The notes under the pieces are model-generated. The model ran no database searches, was not told the origin of the DNA, and saw only the letters and a list, made by a program, of their open reading frames with translations. This document shows, piece after piece, positions 33,701 through 35,956 of a stretch of 35,956 bases of DNA. Both the position numbers and the translations under genes were made by a program. This DNA comes from Rhodobacteraceae bacterium bin131 (GTDB lineage: Bacteria; Pseudomonadota; Alphaproteobacteria; Rhodobacterales; Rhodobacteraceae). Numbering within the stretch: the stretch's first letter is position 1; each line of letters starts with the position of its first letter. The DNA is taken from contig MPNP01000018.1 of the NCBI GenBank assembly GCA_002239085.1, positions 1-35,956 of the forward strand, written 5' to 3'.

Positions 33701-35956
33701 TTAAACTTGATCGCGATCCAGATCCAATTCCAATTCTACAATACCAAATACAATATAATTTTGAAGATACTGATACAGCATTATTTAAAACGGACGATAG
33801 TTCGCCCTATGACTATTCTTTGTTAAATTCGGATGGGGTTTTCTTCCTGTCACAATTTGCAGAATTTTATGTTGGCGGTCAACAGGACGATGAGAACGAG
33901 GAGCATGAAACGTTTACCGTTAGAATCGCACCAGGAGACGATGAGAATCGCCTGAAATCAGGCACCCCGGAAGACCCAGAAGCTAGGGTGACTATTCTTG
34001 ACGACGACCCACCGAAACCGCCGGTGTTCACTTTGGAACCGGGCGAAGAGAAGGTGACCGCCAACTGGACAAAACCAACCGGCCCATTAGCTGGCTACGA
34101 GTTGCGCTACAAGAAGGAATCTGCTCCATATGATAACGCCACAATTTCGGGTAACCCAGATACCGGTTGGGTGGTGCTGACGCCCGCCATTGAGGATCCA
34201 ATGACAGAAATGACCGGATCGGTAGAAATCTCCGGACTGGCCGTCGTTACCGTCTACGAGGTGCAGATGCGTGCCACGGACACGCCCTTGGGAGAGCAAC
34301 CGGTACCTGGCAATGGCTGGAGTGAATGGAGCGAGACGCAGACCACCGTTCCAGAAGGACCGCTGCCAGCAGTGCAAAGTATCACAGTTACAGCAACTGA
34401 CGGTCGGAACGATGCTTTGGATGTTAAATGGGAAGCGCCGACATTACCGACAGGGGTTTCGGCGACTGGCTACGATGTGCACTATACCAGCTATGATGAA
34501 TTTAATACAAGATTAAGTAATGAAGTAAGTACTAATGGATATGAAACTGCATTTTACAACGTTGCATTTGAAGAGGTACAGGCAGGCGAATCGCCCTCGC
34601 CATTGAATGGCTGGGTTGATGCGGGTCATTCCGGCACGAATCCCAATCACATCATTCCGAAACTAAACAGTGGTACAAGATATAATGTAAGGGTTCGGGT
34701 TAAGGCTAACGATGACATTGGGGCTTGGAATATTGTGTATGAAAGGGAAACGAAAGACCAACGCCGGACAGTAGCGTTCGGTGTTGACAATGTTCGGATT
34801 ACAGAAGGGGATCCCGCGACCCTTTCTGCCAGCCTAAATCGAGCTTCCCCGATTGCCTTGGAAGCTCGACTCAACTATGAGAGCGTAAGTGCCACGCAAG
34901 AAGCAGACTATGTGCTTGAACCGGAGTCGGTTCTCTTCGGAGAGAATATTGATACAAAAATTGTTGCCATTCGCGGCGTTGAAGATACCCTGAACGAGGA
35001 AGAAGAATCCTTCACCATCGGACTCGGAATCCGCTCGGCTTTCAGTCCTTTTCTGAAACTTGGCGATACCAAAAAGGTCACCGTGACAATCGTTGACGAA
35101 GACCCGCCAGAGCCGCCAAGCTTAACACTGCAACCGGGTGATAATAAAATTACCGCAACATGGATCAAGCCACTTGGTCCGGTGACTGGTTACGCCGTAC
35201 GCTGGAAGGCATCAGCAGCACCAGATGCAGCGGCCACGACAGTGGGAGACCCCTCCACCGGCTGGGTAATAAGGGAGTTGACTGACCTCGAAACAGAAAT
35301 GACCGGTTTAGCACTTGCCCAAGAGTACATGGTTCAGGTACGGGCGACGGACGGACAGCCGGCACCGGGTAATGGTTGGGGTGAGTGGTCGACGGCACTG
35401 ACCGCGACGCCAAGCGGTATTCCTGGCCCACCAACGGATATTATCGTGACACCGGGTGAAGACCGTGACCTCACAATTTCTTGGACCGCCCCGTCGGGGT
35501 CATTGAGTGCCTATCAGGTGAGTTATACGACTTCAACGACGGTGGATGACAACGCTTCACCAACGCTCCTTCCTAGTGAAGGATGGACGGAAGTGATTTT
35601 GGTACGAGAAGGCACTTCACACACCCTAGAAAAGCTTCTTCCTGACACGCCTTATCGGGTGCGGGTACGAGCATTAAAGGCCGGTAGCGGAAGTTCACGA
35701 GGTATGTGGGGATTTGGTAGGGGAACTCCGGTGGAGGGTCGGAATATAGTTTCGTTCACGGAGAGCACGCATGCGTTTGGTGAGGATTCTGGCACGGTGA
35801 ATATTGGAGTGGAGATTGCCCGTGATGTGGAACAGAACCGGCGGACGGGTGTGACGGCTAGCGACGTCACTGCAACAGGTGGTGGCGTGGACTACTCGGC
35901 GCTCGAATCCGCCTTTTTGATCTTTAGACCGAACCAACCGCGGGAGAAGAATGTCA
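15625..35956 (+). CDS. Giant secreted multidomain repeat protein (FN3 / Calx-beta / cadherin-like), partial at 3' end
   Basis: One frame from ATG 15625 stays open for 6777 codons to the window edge; I translated every line and saw no stop. Residues 1-28 form a Sec signal peptide (RYIR, then FLFILAFMLFGLGGL, cleavage near SVYG/QD). Then come a unique region (29-151), three FN3 domains (152-462), three cadherin-like beta-sandwich domains (472-809), two Calx-beta domains (810-1062), an FN3 and a Calx-beta domain (1064-1285), and 14 supermodules of FN3-A, FN3-B and Calx-beta from 1286 on. I count about 35 FN3, 17 Calx-beta (the last partial) and 6 cadherin-like domains. Calx-beta domains carry NEEHETF and DDDPP acidic motifs, suggesting Ca2+-stiffened links. 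Only about a dozen cysteines occur, mostly in close pairs. G+C is visibly higher than in the core genes. A giant surface adhesin or filament is inferred from architecture. The secretion or anchoring domain would lie beyond the window. Confidence 0.93.
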   Translation, partial: MTLLRYIRFLFILAFMLFGLGGLSSVYGQDIQVPAPGSFTLSSPSEGVLRITREGLADCNKNEGRSRVTHFYQYFYIPEKNGQRGLFRTIPSYCSKKTPGLVYLFDEGNLPSDQLFYLVIQTSYENGGVKIWGPRSEEKAFILSGESITVVPSAPRGLTATASNKRLDLSWFDSTGSSLIYEVHYTSSSSDTVGDHVPASSGNKPAEGWVSIYRGSSERTTSQVLWNLTNDVVYRVRVRAKNVNYNAYSPWAFIAATPVVPTVSDLKVTPNSNRLDLAWTSDPRIQVLNYTVEYTSSQAAGDAERVSSNDPADGWILTGEPKAPSHAIVGLTNDNRYRVRVRTNSTDGTSAWVVGEGTPAGLVFPERVRSSFGDSPKNLSITPGTRSLSLQWESDVDFNVGVGVQYKLKSETMWRWSGVATASPYEITGLIGDQEYDVRIFGLACCDNSGVAVRSLIRLGSGTPTTLARLAHLTSLFATVAESANGNFGALQLSPAFAPDTTSYTATVGNSTTHLKLQLYLDTDTGATMEAGKGNNLAAVTSGSTSDAIALSVGTNAIKVVVTAADGVTQRTYTITVTRQAANSDATLSGLEVRFSPDAASYFTSTQPSLKFLPSVTSYSAQVNNAIKNVALFPTTSDEDAKILIRPQGSTRQFQGVLNGWGLAVGENIFEVQVIAADERTRLTYKVLVNREYLDSKLLSALKVETTEDTDLLNGNYALNQQFGDFDGNVFFYKVPIDTATEGVRFTPTAIAPSATVRIARIWPNFGDWTPLDSGKAIFKLVTGTNTFRIEVTSVTGRVARYTMLFERPKQVFIGRVTPSVPWNLSVSEGVGKIQIPVTVNASPSSNLTVNVNTVNITAESGKDYDGTTKTITFTPQDRAGRTRFAEFDVTDDSEVENVETAIVNLSIPDPNSEFRILNYEGRQTSGYFAIIDNDDESPTLTNQTYKITPSVSVREGGSATLTVSLGADAPTGGLAFTVTPGFCRCDPNQLTRKAEQSDVGQVPTTVTVPAGSRSATLTIPIANDHLIEEDEHFSVSIETAATGWTRAASGAETAQVLITEVDRAVKNIITTFAQVVQIYWSKPPDITPTGYDVDYTSSKTVADDADVLSGISPSPAEGWVDAGHVGVEPLHEIGGLDDNTEYRIRIRSLTAEFNGPWVTAKFTTRPSFDYTVAFRQPSVSISERSSGERFFIDANDSLSSFTALAVSTQDEAARRDIDYALSTINPFFLRTERSSHLLIYAFEDSQNEEHETFTLALDSAVPDEDISIGIGTPSTATITILDIDPPAAPSSLALVPGDGKLTATWDKPDGPIASYRLRYRPTASLTWNTITVPGSVLSADIDGLFIGVEYEVQISANDGQETPGNGFGEWSSSVSATPSSGPPAPISELRVTSDFGRLDVAWDAPPGSVAGYDVHYTSSTVNEYAPVQTGPAPSPLAGWVSAGFTLEPSIELTGLINGSGYLIRVRPVASGGTGSWTIGVGKPRDTRFSLRLDSAAYSFPEAGLVTGAEKGNYGPIGISLDRDPGGLQYHDYLIQHTDGTAVKDLDYSPRYSYGVIFGQQVDLFVAARQDDINEEHETFTLSVEPTLDNIAEVKVGSPARATITLIDDDPPEAPENITVSRIRRTVTASWSKPTGPVTKYQLRWGAAGTTDGNPTWLRANTSDASTSYTFSQQDNFPVNNLIDVQVRADDGQTESGNGWGPWSERYTYSLLSRVAMSVPTNLEVTVGDERLVLNWVASSGSIRYEGNTPIFNNPDGYDVHYTSAAATGDGAIANDAPVQTGLDSSADDGWVAAGGSATNSNRNFSQTLTGLTNGKVYRIRVRAFNTAQNEFSGWARITGRPISSDARLSGLSLQTEGGQGRLFTETTLKPPFDSDTNSYTVTVGPGGTKVRVVATGRDEDAQLEVGTSLASLAPLVNGEASQSFDVAYGDENPLYVRSTSQDGSMQSTYKIDVLRQVDIGFESIASTVLENQRETSLRIGARVPYVTSGNLVYNYAGDSPTQPADLGQSKPGEFMTTATGEALATIKVPITNDNLNEPDETFKVSIAPGVIPAYGVIRNSKTVTIRDDDPPAAPTDLKLMVATSRTLTAEWKKPAKGPVSDYELRYKLSTATDQDATTPDDPATGWVKQASPGVGLTAAIGGLINGFSYDVQVRANDGQPTPGNGWGSWSATSSKVPEGPPTISPPRDLTIVEHNASLQVTWDEPEGTVSSTEYDLHYTSAPASGEGAVADDALAEGTDPSEAWVVKSTGVLTTFDEIIDITNEVTYRIRVRAKNKQGISTWVVGEGVPQLHLNWDPPADTPADTPATRTIREGQDNLIINTLDRFGELINGPAEGMLNYRPGARDPASLSDDLKSGYATSFEFVKGESVQVTLAQAEDDKVNEENETYTVTLGAKTGYRVGDNNILTVTILDNDPPAALEREDVSLEATDDQIISVSWTKPTGPIANYELRYKLTSATDQAATTEGDSSTGWVTITLPGADTSKDITNLSKGIEYQVQLRAHDGQDPLTENCNPTTSACNGWGPWSEVMAQTPIGPPVAPTDIVATPSLDSLDIAWTKPLGEVTGYNVHYTLSQTVPADAPAGDNVQSGWVAASRTEADPPVATQTLLGLANTLTYRLRVRAVNNDGDGTWGYGTGTPADTRIVASFRQTNTSEIQENGTSLSIEAGLDKDTTQQLNVGLEVSGGSAQNEVDFTLASGAGFVFNTDSREATSLITINDNTANEEHKNVVLTMTSDGASAPFMRIGRPSTYNVRILDDDPPAAPTNLQLYGGTGSLTATWTKPPGPIAQYKLRYKEALAADDGWVEVDPQGNFASTILTGLPNTRYYNVQVRASDGQSETGNGWGPWSATQTAVPIRERGGYPPPTGITVATSQTKVDISWTAPEANYPLDEVGRQDLTKPNNPTSYDVQYTSNLLLSLNSDFTSPDSSLGWKDAGHSGTMTRRAINQLVSGTTYRIRIRATNQASNDIGEWGEVFATPGGNDAVLSALRVLSARADAKEIKARALIPAFSPAVTSYSVFVPEDERVRLAPTVNDGGTLVMTLPDSRTEAVGSGGFSTDHPLVKSQGNPVGELPFHLDVTSRDGKSTRRYTITVKMQGYFSWFDGSETVAAHTIKESETDAARIVIGPSPRVLSGTLIHAPGANDPVILAEDLKSGYATQFTSAGGATDAILPVAKIDDINEEHETFTVTIGQSQDYVVNEPSQLTVTIEDDDPPAPTQIDPLKPGDNELKVTWTVPTGPVTIQELRYKTESAPDSTASTELDPSTGWVTRSLSATAVSETLTGLTAATVYQVQMRASDGQDPPTSNCDSTTSSCNGWGSWSQTISDRVGPLNPPRNLRARPVAGIPQLNLTWTAPLGPITGYDVHYTHAPSSGPGMVADDAEVQTGPNPPADEGWVDSAHTGTTLSHSLSNLNDDTVYRVRVRALTDKGLVGSWAIVAVTTSNTVAVMSLVNTESETTIKEPSAETNFEISVSLDRAPGRELRATLSTIDVDNETLLTRTEDFRFVDETLSEITTPTFVFPLGSTEVQTEVMKLLPDPLNEEHEEREFYLLASSSEMARYLQDGTPKSFKIIITDDDAPAAPVLSLGDEAAGQLSASWTKPVGPVGSYEIRYRRSSAPKIPATTPDDPATGWVTFSKPGTTQDNLVGGLLGNVEYAVQVRANDGQTGEGNGWGPWSTEQTQTPLLYLPSPDPLTVTPDHLRLTVAWVTPINRMPIGYDVHYTSANTTSVEDDDDASGNDPTAAWVNANHSGTTVNNTITGLVNGTEYRVRVRAKFNDGVSDWITRKATPVDERNVLRLDSAAYSFNEAGAAEGGSKGNYGPIGIALDRVPDEFLDHWIRYADGTAVQDLDYSPIFDDGTFLSGVKEYEFDVGGRQDNINEEHETFAVSLEPTVENFVDLKVGAPARTTVTILDDDPPEAPTNLSVIRAGQSVTASWSKPTGPVTKYQLRWGAVGRAPNTPSTWPTRETSDASTSFTLTRPYFAINNQLDVQVRAHDGQDPPENCDPATSACNGWGPWSESYTYSPVTTEAISVPANLVATVGDERLVLSWVASLGSLRNGQRTIPDGYHVHYTSAVATGDSAVADDAEVQTDPNPSADEGWVAAAGSTAVSGRSGNRDILSQTLSGLTNGKEYRIRVRAYNTEQNKLSGWARITGRPISSDARLSGLALLTAGGQGSAFSGVALNRVFDSETLTYNVVVGAKVGTAKVVATARNEAAQLEVGNALDSLVPVTSGASSEPFDLTIGDVNDLYVRVTSQDGTMQNTYKIDVARRPEVPTDLVVTAINTKLNLAWAVPSSGVPSGGYDVHYTTSATVANDAVVLSGENPSAATGWVDAGNTERTTNDMTMTITQPISGLSNDIAYRVRVRAVVDVGSLWVTKTGTPIWPESPVSLIVTSPEGFGNTLDVSWGERTNTPLHYEVHYTSSTTVANDAVVETALNAKVSEGWINSGHADTTLRRVIRGDKVTNGSEYRVRVRGVYSDGPSHWTEERATVEDKRYVLSVETDALFLSESGYQDQDENSPYSGELGVIKFVLDRRPDEVDALGFRVDVIQDTPKLDTSAELGKDYAIHEDFDSDDKTILGALARGIKPEEVIDHYDYFLKNIPEDEPDDVNEAHKTLSIALERLERSADQLKIGAPSTVRVTILDDDTPTAPVPTLTRGKNKLTASWGKPAGPITGYELRYKTTAAPDTDATVAGDPLTGWVALTPDIENPSTEMTGSAEITGLATAIAYEVQMRATDGQGDVQGNGWSDWSAKKVGVPEGPLPAPSDITVSPSDGKSGILNVAWNLPPGANPRFVDVDYTTSSTVAPDAAAQTGNSPLPSEGWVNVDENLRYGNTVELSSLDNDTLYFIRVRAINPNGAWGFVSGTPRDLRRRVTLGEDTTRVSEGGLITLSSALDRASSRLLEAELNYSDISATRQVDYLVAPETVIYRAQSIGETVAVRSIEDTLNEEEESFTIALGIRSAFDTFLKLGDIEKITVTIVDEDPPDPPSLTLQPSDNKITATWTKPLGPVTSYAVRWKASSAPDAAATTVGDPSTGWVIKQLTDLETEMTGLAFAQEYMVQVRATDGQPAPGNGWGEWSTALTTTPSGIPGPPTNIVVTPGEDRDLTISWTAPSGSLSAYQVSYTTSTTVDDNASPTLLPSEGWTEVILVRGGTSYTQEKLLPDTPYRVRVRALKDDNRKSRGMWGFGTGTPVEGRNIVSFTDSTHAFGEDSGTVNIGVEIARDVEQNRRTGVTASDVTATGGGVDHSARESNSMIFSQNQPREQNFSFGIVADEVNENDETLTLKLVPNEDDFIVGTTPTTTVTIKDDDPPEKPTVTLDSGMEKLTVTWTKPAGPIGGYEVRYRTVLAPTGDAVGSDPSTGWVTVAIAASAVSQELLNLEASTAYVVQVRATDGQSLPGNGWSKWSEAKTAGTEGAPSLPTEFAVTTANERSRTLSVDWNDTVNFVTDYDVHYTSSTTVAENEDVQTSSSPLPADGWVNSEHKGTDTEHLITGLNNGTEYLVRLRAKRKLANNNYVSSDWVTMKATPADSRYVVRLLDTLTFTFEPDTEEDFSESYPEETDGIDGLVDLNVRIDKTAGRDLSFSLEFTDETATKEEDYSYPDTPIDIDDGERNTSTLIVAGKDTKNEAHETFVVAIVADEESDPFIRPGKPTRGRITILDNDPPEAPANLSVQRSSQRNDITINWSKPEGPIASYELRYRVGPTEGNPSPPWTTISSRSTSVLIANPTRIQYSGYEFQVRATDGQTGSGNGWSEWSNTTVYQDDSTNILTAPTSLTVEEGDEQLEITWTAPPRGAISYDVHYTSSSTVASDAAVGTDVANGWVAVSRSGGESSQIITNLVNGREYRIRVRALRGSFTSRISPWAEVTATPERPPQKPKDPKVTAPDGYTQTLDVSWTAPELVPTRYEVHYTSAPESGEGAVADSAAVQSGSDASAAEGWVDAGHTGTATNTRITSLTDGQEYRVRVRSVVGDKRSKWEEWKGTPADKRFELSFVSGSYSFDEVGDTEGAQMGNYGPIKIKLDRDPDPIPILQYQIQYNFEDTDTALFKTDDSSPYDYSLLNSDGVFFLSQFAEFYVGGQQDDENEEHETFTVRIAPGDDENRLKSGTPEDPEARVTILDDDPPKPPVFTLEPGEEKVTANWTKPTGPLAGYELRYKKESAPYDNATISGNPDTGWVVLTPAIEDPMTEMTGSVEISGLAVVTVYEVQMRATDTPLGEQPVPGNGWSEWSETQTTVPEGPLPAVQSITVTATDGRNDALDVKWEAPTLPTGVSATGYDVHYTSYDEFNTRLSNEVSTNGYETAFYNVAFEEVQAGESPSPLNGWVDAGHSGTNPNHIIPKLNSGTRYNVRVRVKANDDIGAWNIVYERETKDQRRTVAFGVDNVRITEGDPATLSASLNRASPIALEARLNYESVSATQEADYVLEPESVLFGENIDTKIVAIRGVEDTLNEEEESFTIGLGIRSAFSPFLKLGDTKKVTVTIVDEDPPEPPSLTLQPGDNKITATWIKPLGPVTGYAVRWKASAAPDAAATTVGDPSTGWVIRELTDLETEMTGLALAQEYMVQVRATDGQPAPGNGWGEWSTALTATPSGIPGPPTDIIVTPGEDRDLTISWTAPSGSLSAYQVSYTTSTTVDDNASPTLLPSEGWTEVILVREGTSHTLEKLLPDTPYRVRVRALKAGSGSSRGMWGFGRGTPVEGRNIVSFTESTHAFGEDSGTVNIGVEIARDVEQNRRTGVTASDVTATGGGVDYSALESAFLIFRPNQPREKNV
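15709..16077 (+). other. Unique N-terminal region of the giant protein
   Basis: About 123 residues not repeated elsewhere in the protein, with two of its rare cysteines (in ADCNKNEG and PSYCSKK) that could pair. Predicted mostly beta from alternating hydrophobic residues; no family recognised. Being right after the signal peptide and unique, it may be a capping or tip domain. Confidence 0.5.
16078..17010 (+). other. Three N-terminal fibronectin type III domains
   Basis: Each has the FN3 pattern: conserved W in strand B (LDLSWF, LDLAWT, LSLQWE), L/I before the E-F loop, and Y-x-V-R-V in strand F (VYRVRVRA, RYRVRVRT, EYDVRIFG). The first two belong to the 'VHYTS/VEYTSS...GW' type B. The third is divergent and contains one of the rare Cys-Cys pairs (LACCDN). 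Confidence 0.8.
17020..18051 (+). other. Three cadherin-like beta-sandwich domains
   Basis: Each follows the PF12733-like pattern: L-x-x-L near the start, FxPxxTSYxAxV, then VGxNxIxVxVxAxDG and a closing YxxxVxR (TYTITVTRQ at about 17341; TYKVLVNRE at about 17680; YTMLFERP at about 18030). Three further copies occur at 21157-21492, 24571-24909 and 28108-28446, each beginning with DARLSGL or DAVLSAL. Such domains are common in bacterial surface proteins. Confidence 0.72.
18052..19479 (+). other. Calx-beta, Calx-beta, FN3, Calx-beta block before the regular supermodules
   Basis: Calx-beta signatures: VSEGVGKIQIPV ... DNDDESP (18052-18438); VREGGSATLTVSL ... NDHLIEEDEHFSVSIE (18460-18810); SISERSSGERFF ... 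NEEHETFTLALD ... TITILDIDPP (19132-19479). Between the last two is a type-B FN3 (GYDVDYTSS ... EYRIRIRS). The second Calx-beta holds an unusual CRC cysteine pair (GFCRCDPN). Confidence 0.72.
20094..21492 (+). repeat. Internal duplication partner 1 (Calx-beta, FN3-A, FN3-B, cadherin-like)
   Basis: Matches 27015-28443, first at a constant offset of 6921 bp (2307 codons), then at 6951 bp in the FN3-B/cadherin-like part. Shared phrases include RLDSAAYSF, KGNYGPIGI, GPVTKYQLRWGA, VGDERLVL and GRPISSDARLSGL. Nearly identical DNA at the start (attgcggcttgatagtgcag). Confidence 0.8.
27015..28443 (+). repeat. Internal duplication partner 2 of 20094-21492
   Basis: Same domain order as the earlier copy. 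FN3-A here has acquired the cysteine-containing loop (NCDPATSACNGWG) that the earlier copy lacks, and the following region is extended by two further FN3-B domains (28441-29106). Confidence 0.8.
30244..31444 (+). repeat. Recent segmental duplication, copy 1
   Basis: Aligns without gaps to 34756-35956 at a constant offset of 4512 bp (1504 codons). It is diverged in the first Calx-beta part and nearly identical from about 30595 on (for example GLAxAQEYMVQVRATDGQP, SAYQVSYTTSTTVDDNAS). Similarity also extends leftwards more weakly into the preceding FN3 pair (29578 against 34012). Confidence 0.92.
34756..35956 (+). repeat. Recent segmental duplication, copy 2 (continues past window edge)
   Basis: Ungapped partner of 30244-31444. 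Identity remains high up to the last base, so the duplication probably continues beyond the window. Confidence 0.92.

Larger units (their letters stand above)
19480..35956 (+). repeat. Fourteen tandem supermodules (FN3-A, FN3-B, Calx-beta) in the giant gene
   Basis: Approximate module starts are 19480, 20455, 21841, 22873, 23905, 25264, 26371, 27373, 29578, 30595, 31573, 32635, 34012 and 35107 (last one cut by the edge). Each opens with PPxAPxxL...LTAxWxKPxGP (FN3-A with GNGWGxWS), continues with YDVHYTS...GWV...EYRVRVRA (FN3-B) and closes with a Calx-beta ending TILDDDPP. Modules 2, 5 and 8 carry an additional cadherin-like domain; module 8 also has two extra FN3-B and module 12 one extra. 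Standard length is about 330-350 codons. Confidence 0.85.

Noticed and set aside
16732-35937. Many leftward and off-frame ORFs of 60-160 codons under the giant gene
   Set aside because: They are shadows of the high-G+C repetitive + strand frame. Their translations recur with the repeats, lack ribosome-binding sites and match no family.

Overview
The window reads as a chromosomal segment of an alphaproteobacterium-like Gram-negative. This is inferred mainly from the tight order lgt - MidA/NDUFAF7-type methyltransferase - pgeF, which is characteristic of Alphaproteobacteria, followed by trxB. The genes use the standard bacterial code, and the complete core genes end in TGA or TAA. No rRNA, tRNA or CRISPR array could be supported.

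Layout. (1) 1-2980 is a decaying accessory zone. It holds a left-edge remnant of the sarcosine oxidase alpha C-terminus, a small unknown ORF, a broken DUF2335 membrane-protein gene, a 613-bp segment bounded by perfect 18-bp inverted repeats, and a Uma2-family gene split by an in-frame TGA. (2) 3293-8251 is an intact, same-strand core block. It holds lgt, the MidA-like methyltransferase, pgeF (short overlaps or gaps, probably one operon), trxB, and a SprT-type zinc metalloprotease flanked by three KOW/SH3-like repeats. (3) 8252-15375 is gene-poor. It holds a 54-bp spacerless palindrome inside apparently degraded coding sequence, an antitoxin next to a RelE-like toxin broken by TGA, and two tandemly duplicated coiled-coil/membrane-anchor proteins that differ by an in-phase heptad minisatellite. 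It also holds a 265-bp MITE-like element with a 9-bp target duplication, a TIGR00027-type methyltransferase, and about 1.8 kb with no recognisable gene.

(4) From 15625 to the right edge there is one uninterrupted + strand reading frame of 6777 codons, still open at the window end. It starts with a Sec signal peptide. By eye it contains about 35 fibronectin type III domains, 17 Calx-beta domains (the last cut off) and 6 cadherin-like beta-sandwich domains. After an N-terminal section of mixed composition, the protein consists of 14 repeated supermodules, each FN3(type A) - FN3(type B) - Calx-beta, with occasional extra domains. Type-A FN3 domains all carry a WxxWS-like box, and four match the cytokine-receptor WSXWS motif exactly. 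The architecture is that of a giant secreted or surface adhesin/filament built by repeated segmental duplication, and its upstream region contains an 11-G homopolymer.

How the parts relate. The core block serves lipoprotein maturation, assembly-factor methylation, peptidoglycan quality control and thiol redox. The flanking regions show repeated decay: all three in-frame nonsense codons found in broken accessory genes are TGA. They also show small mobile elements and repeat-driven evolution. The giant repeat protein is the main candidate for a new biological system. Its function (adhesion, host interaction or biofilm) is inferred from domain content only.
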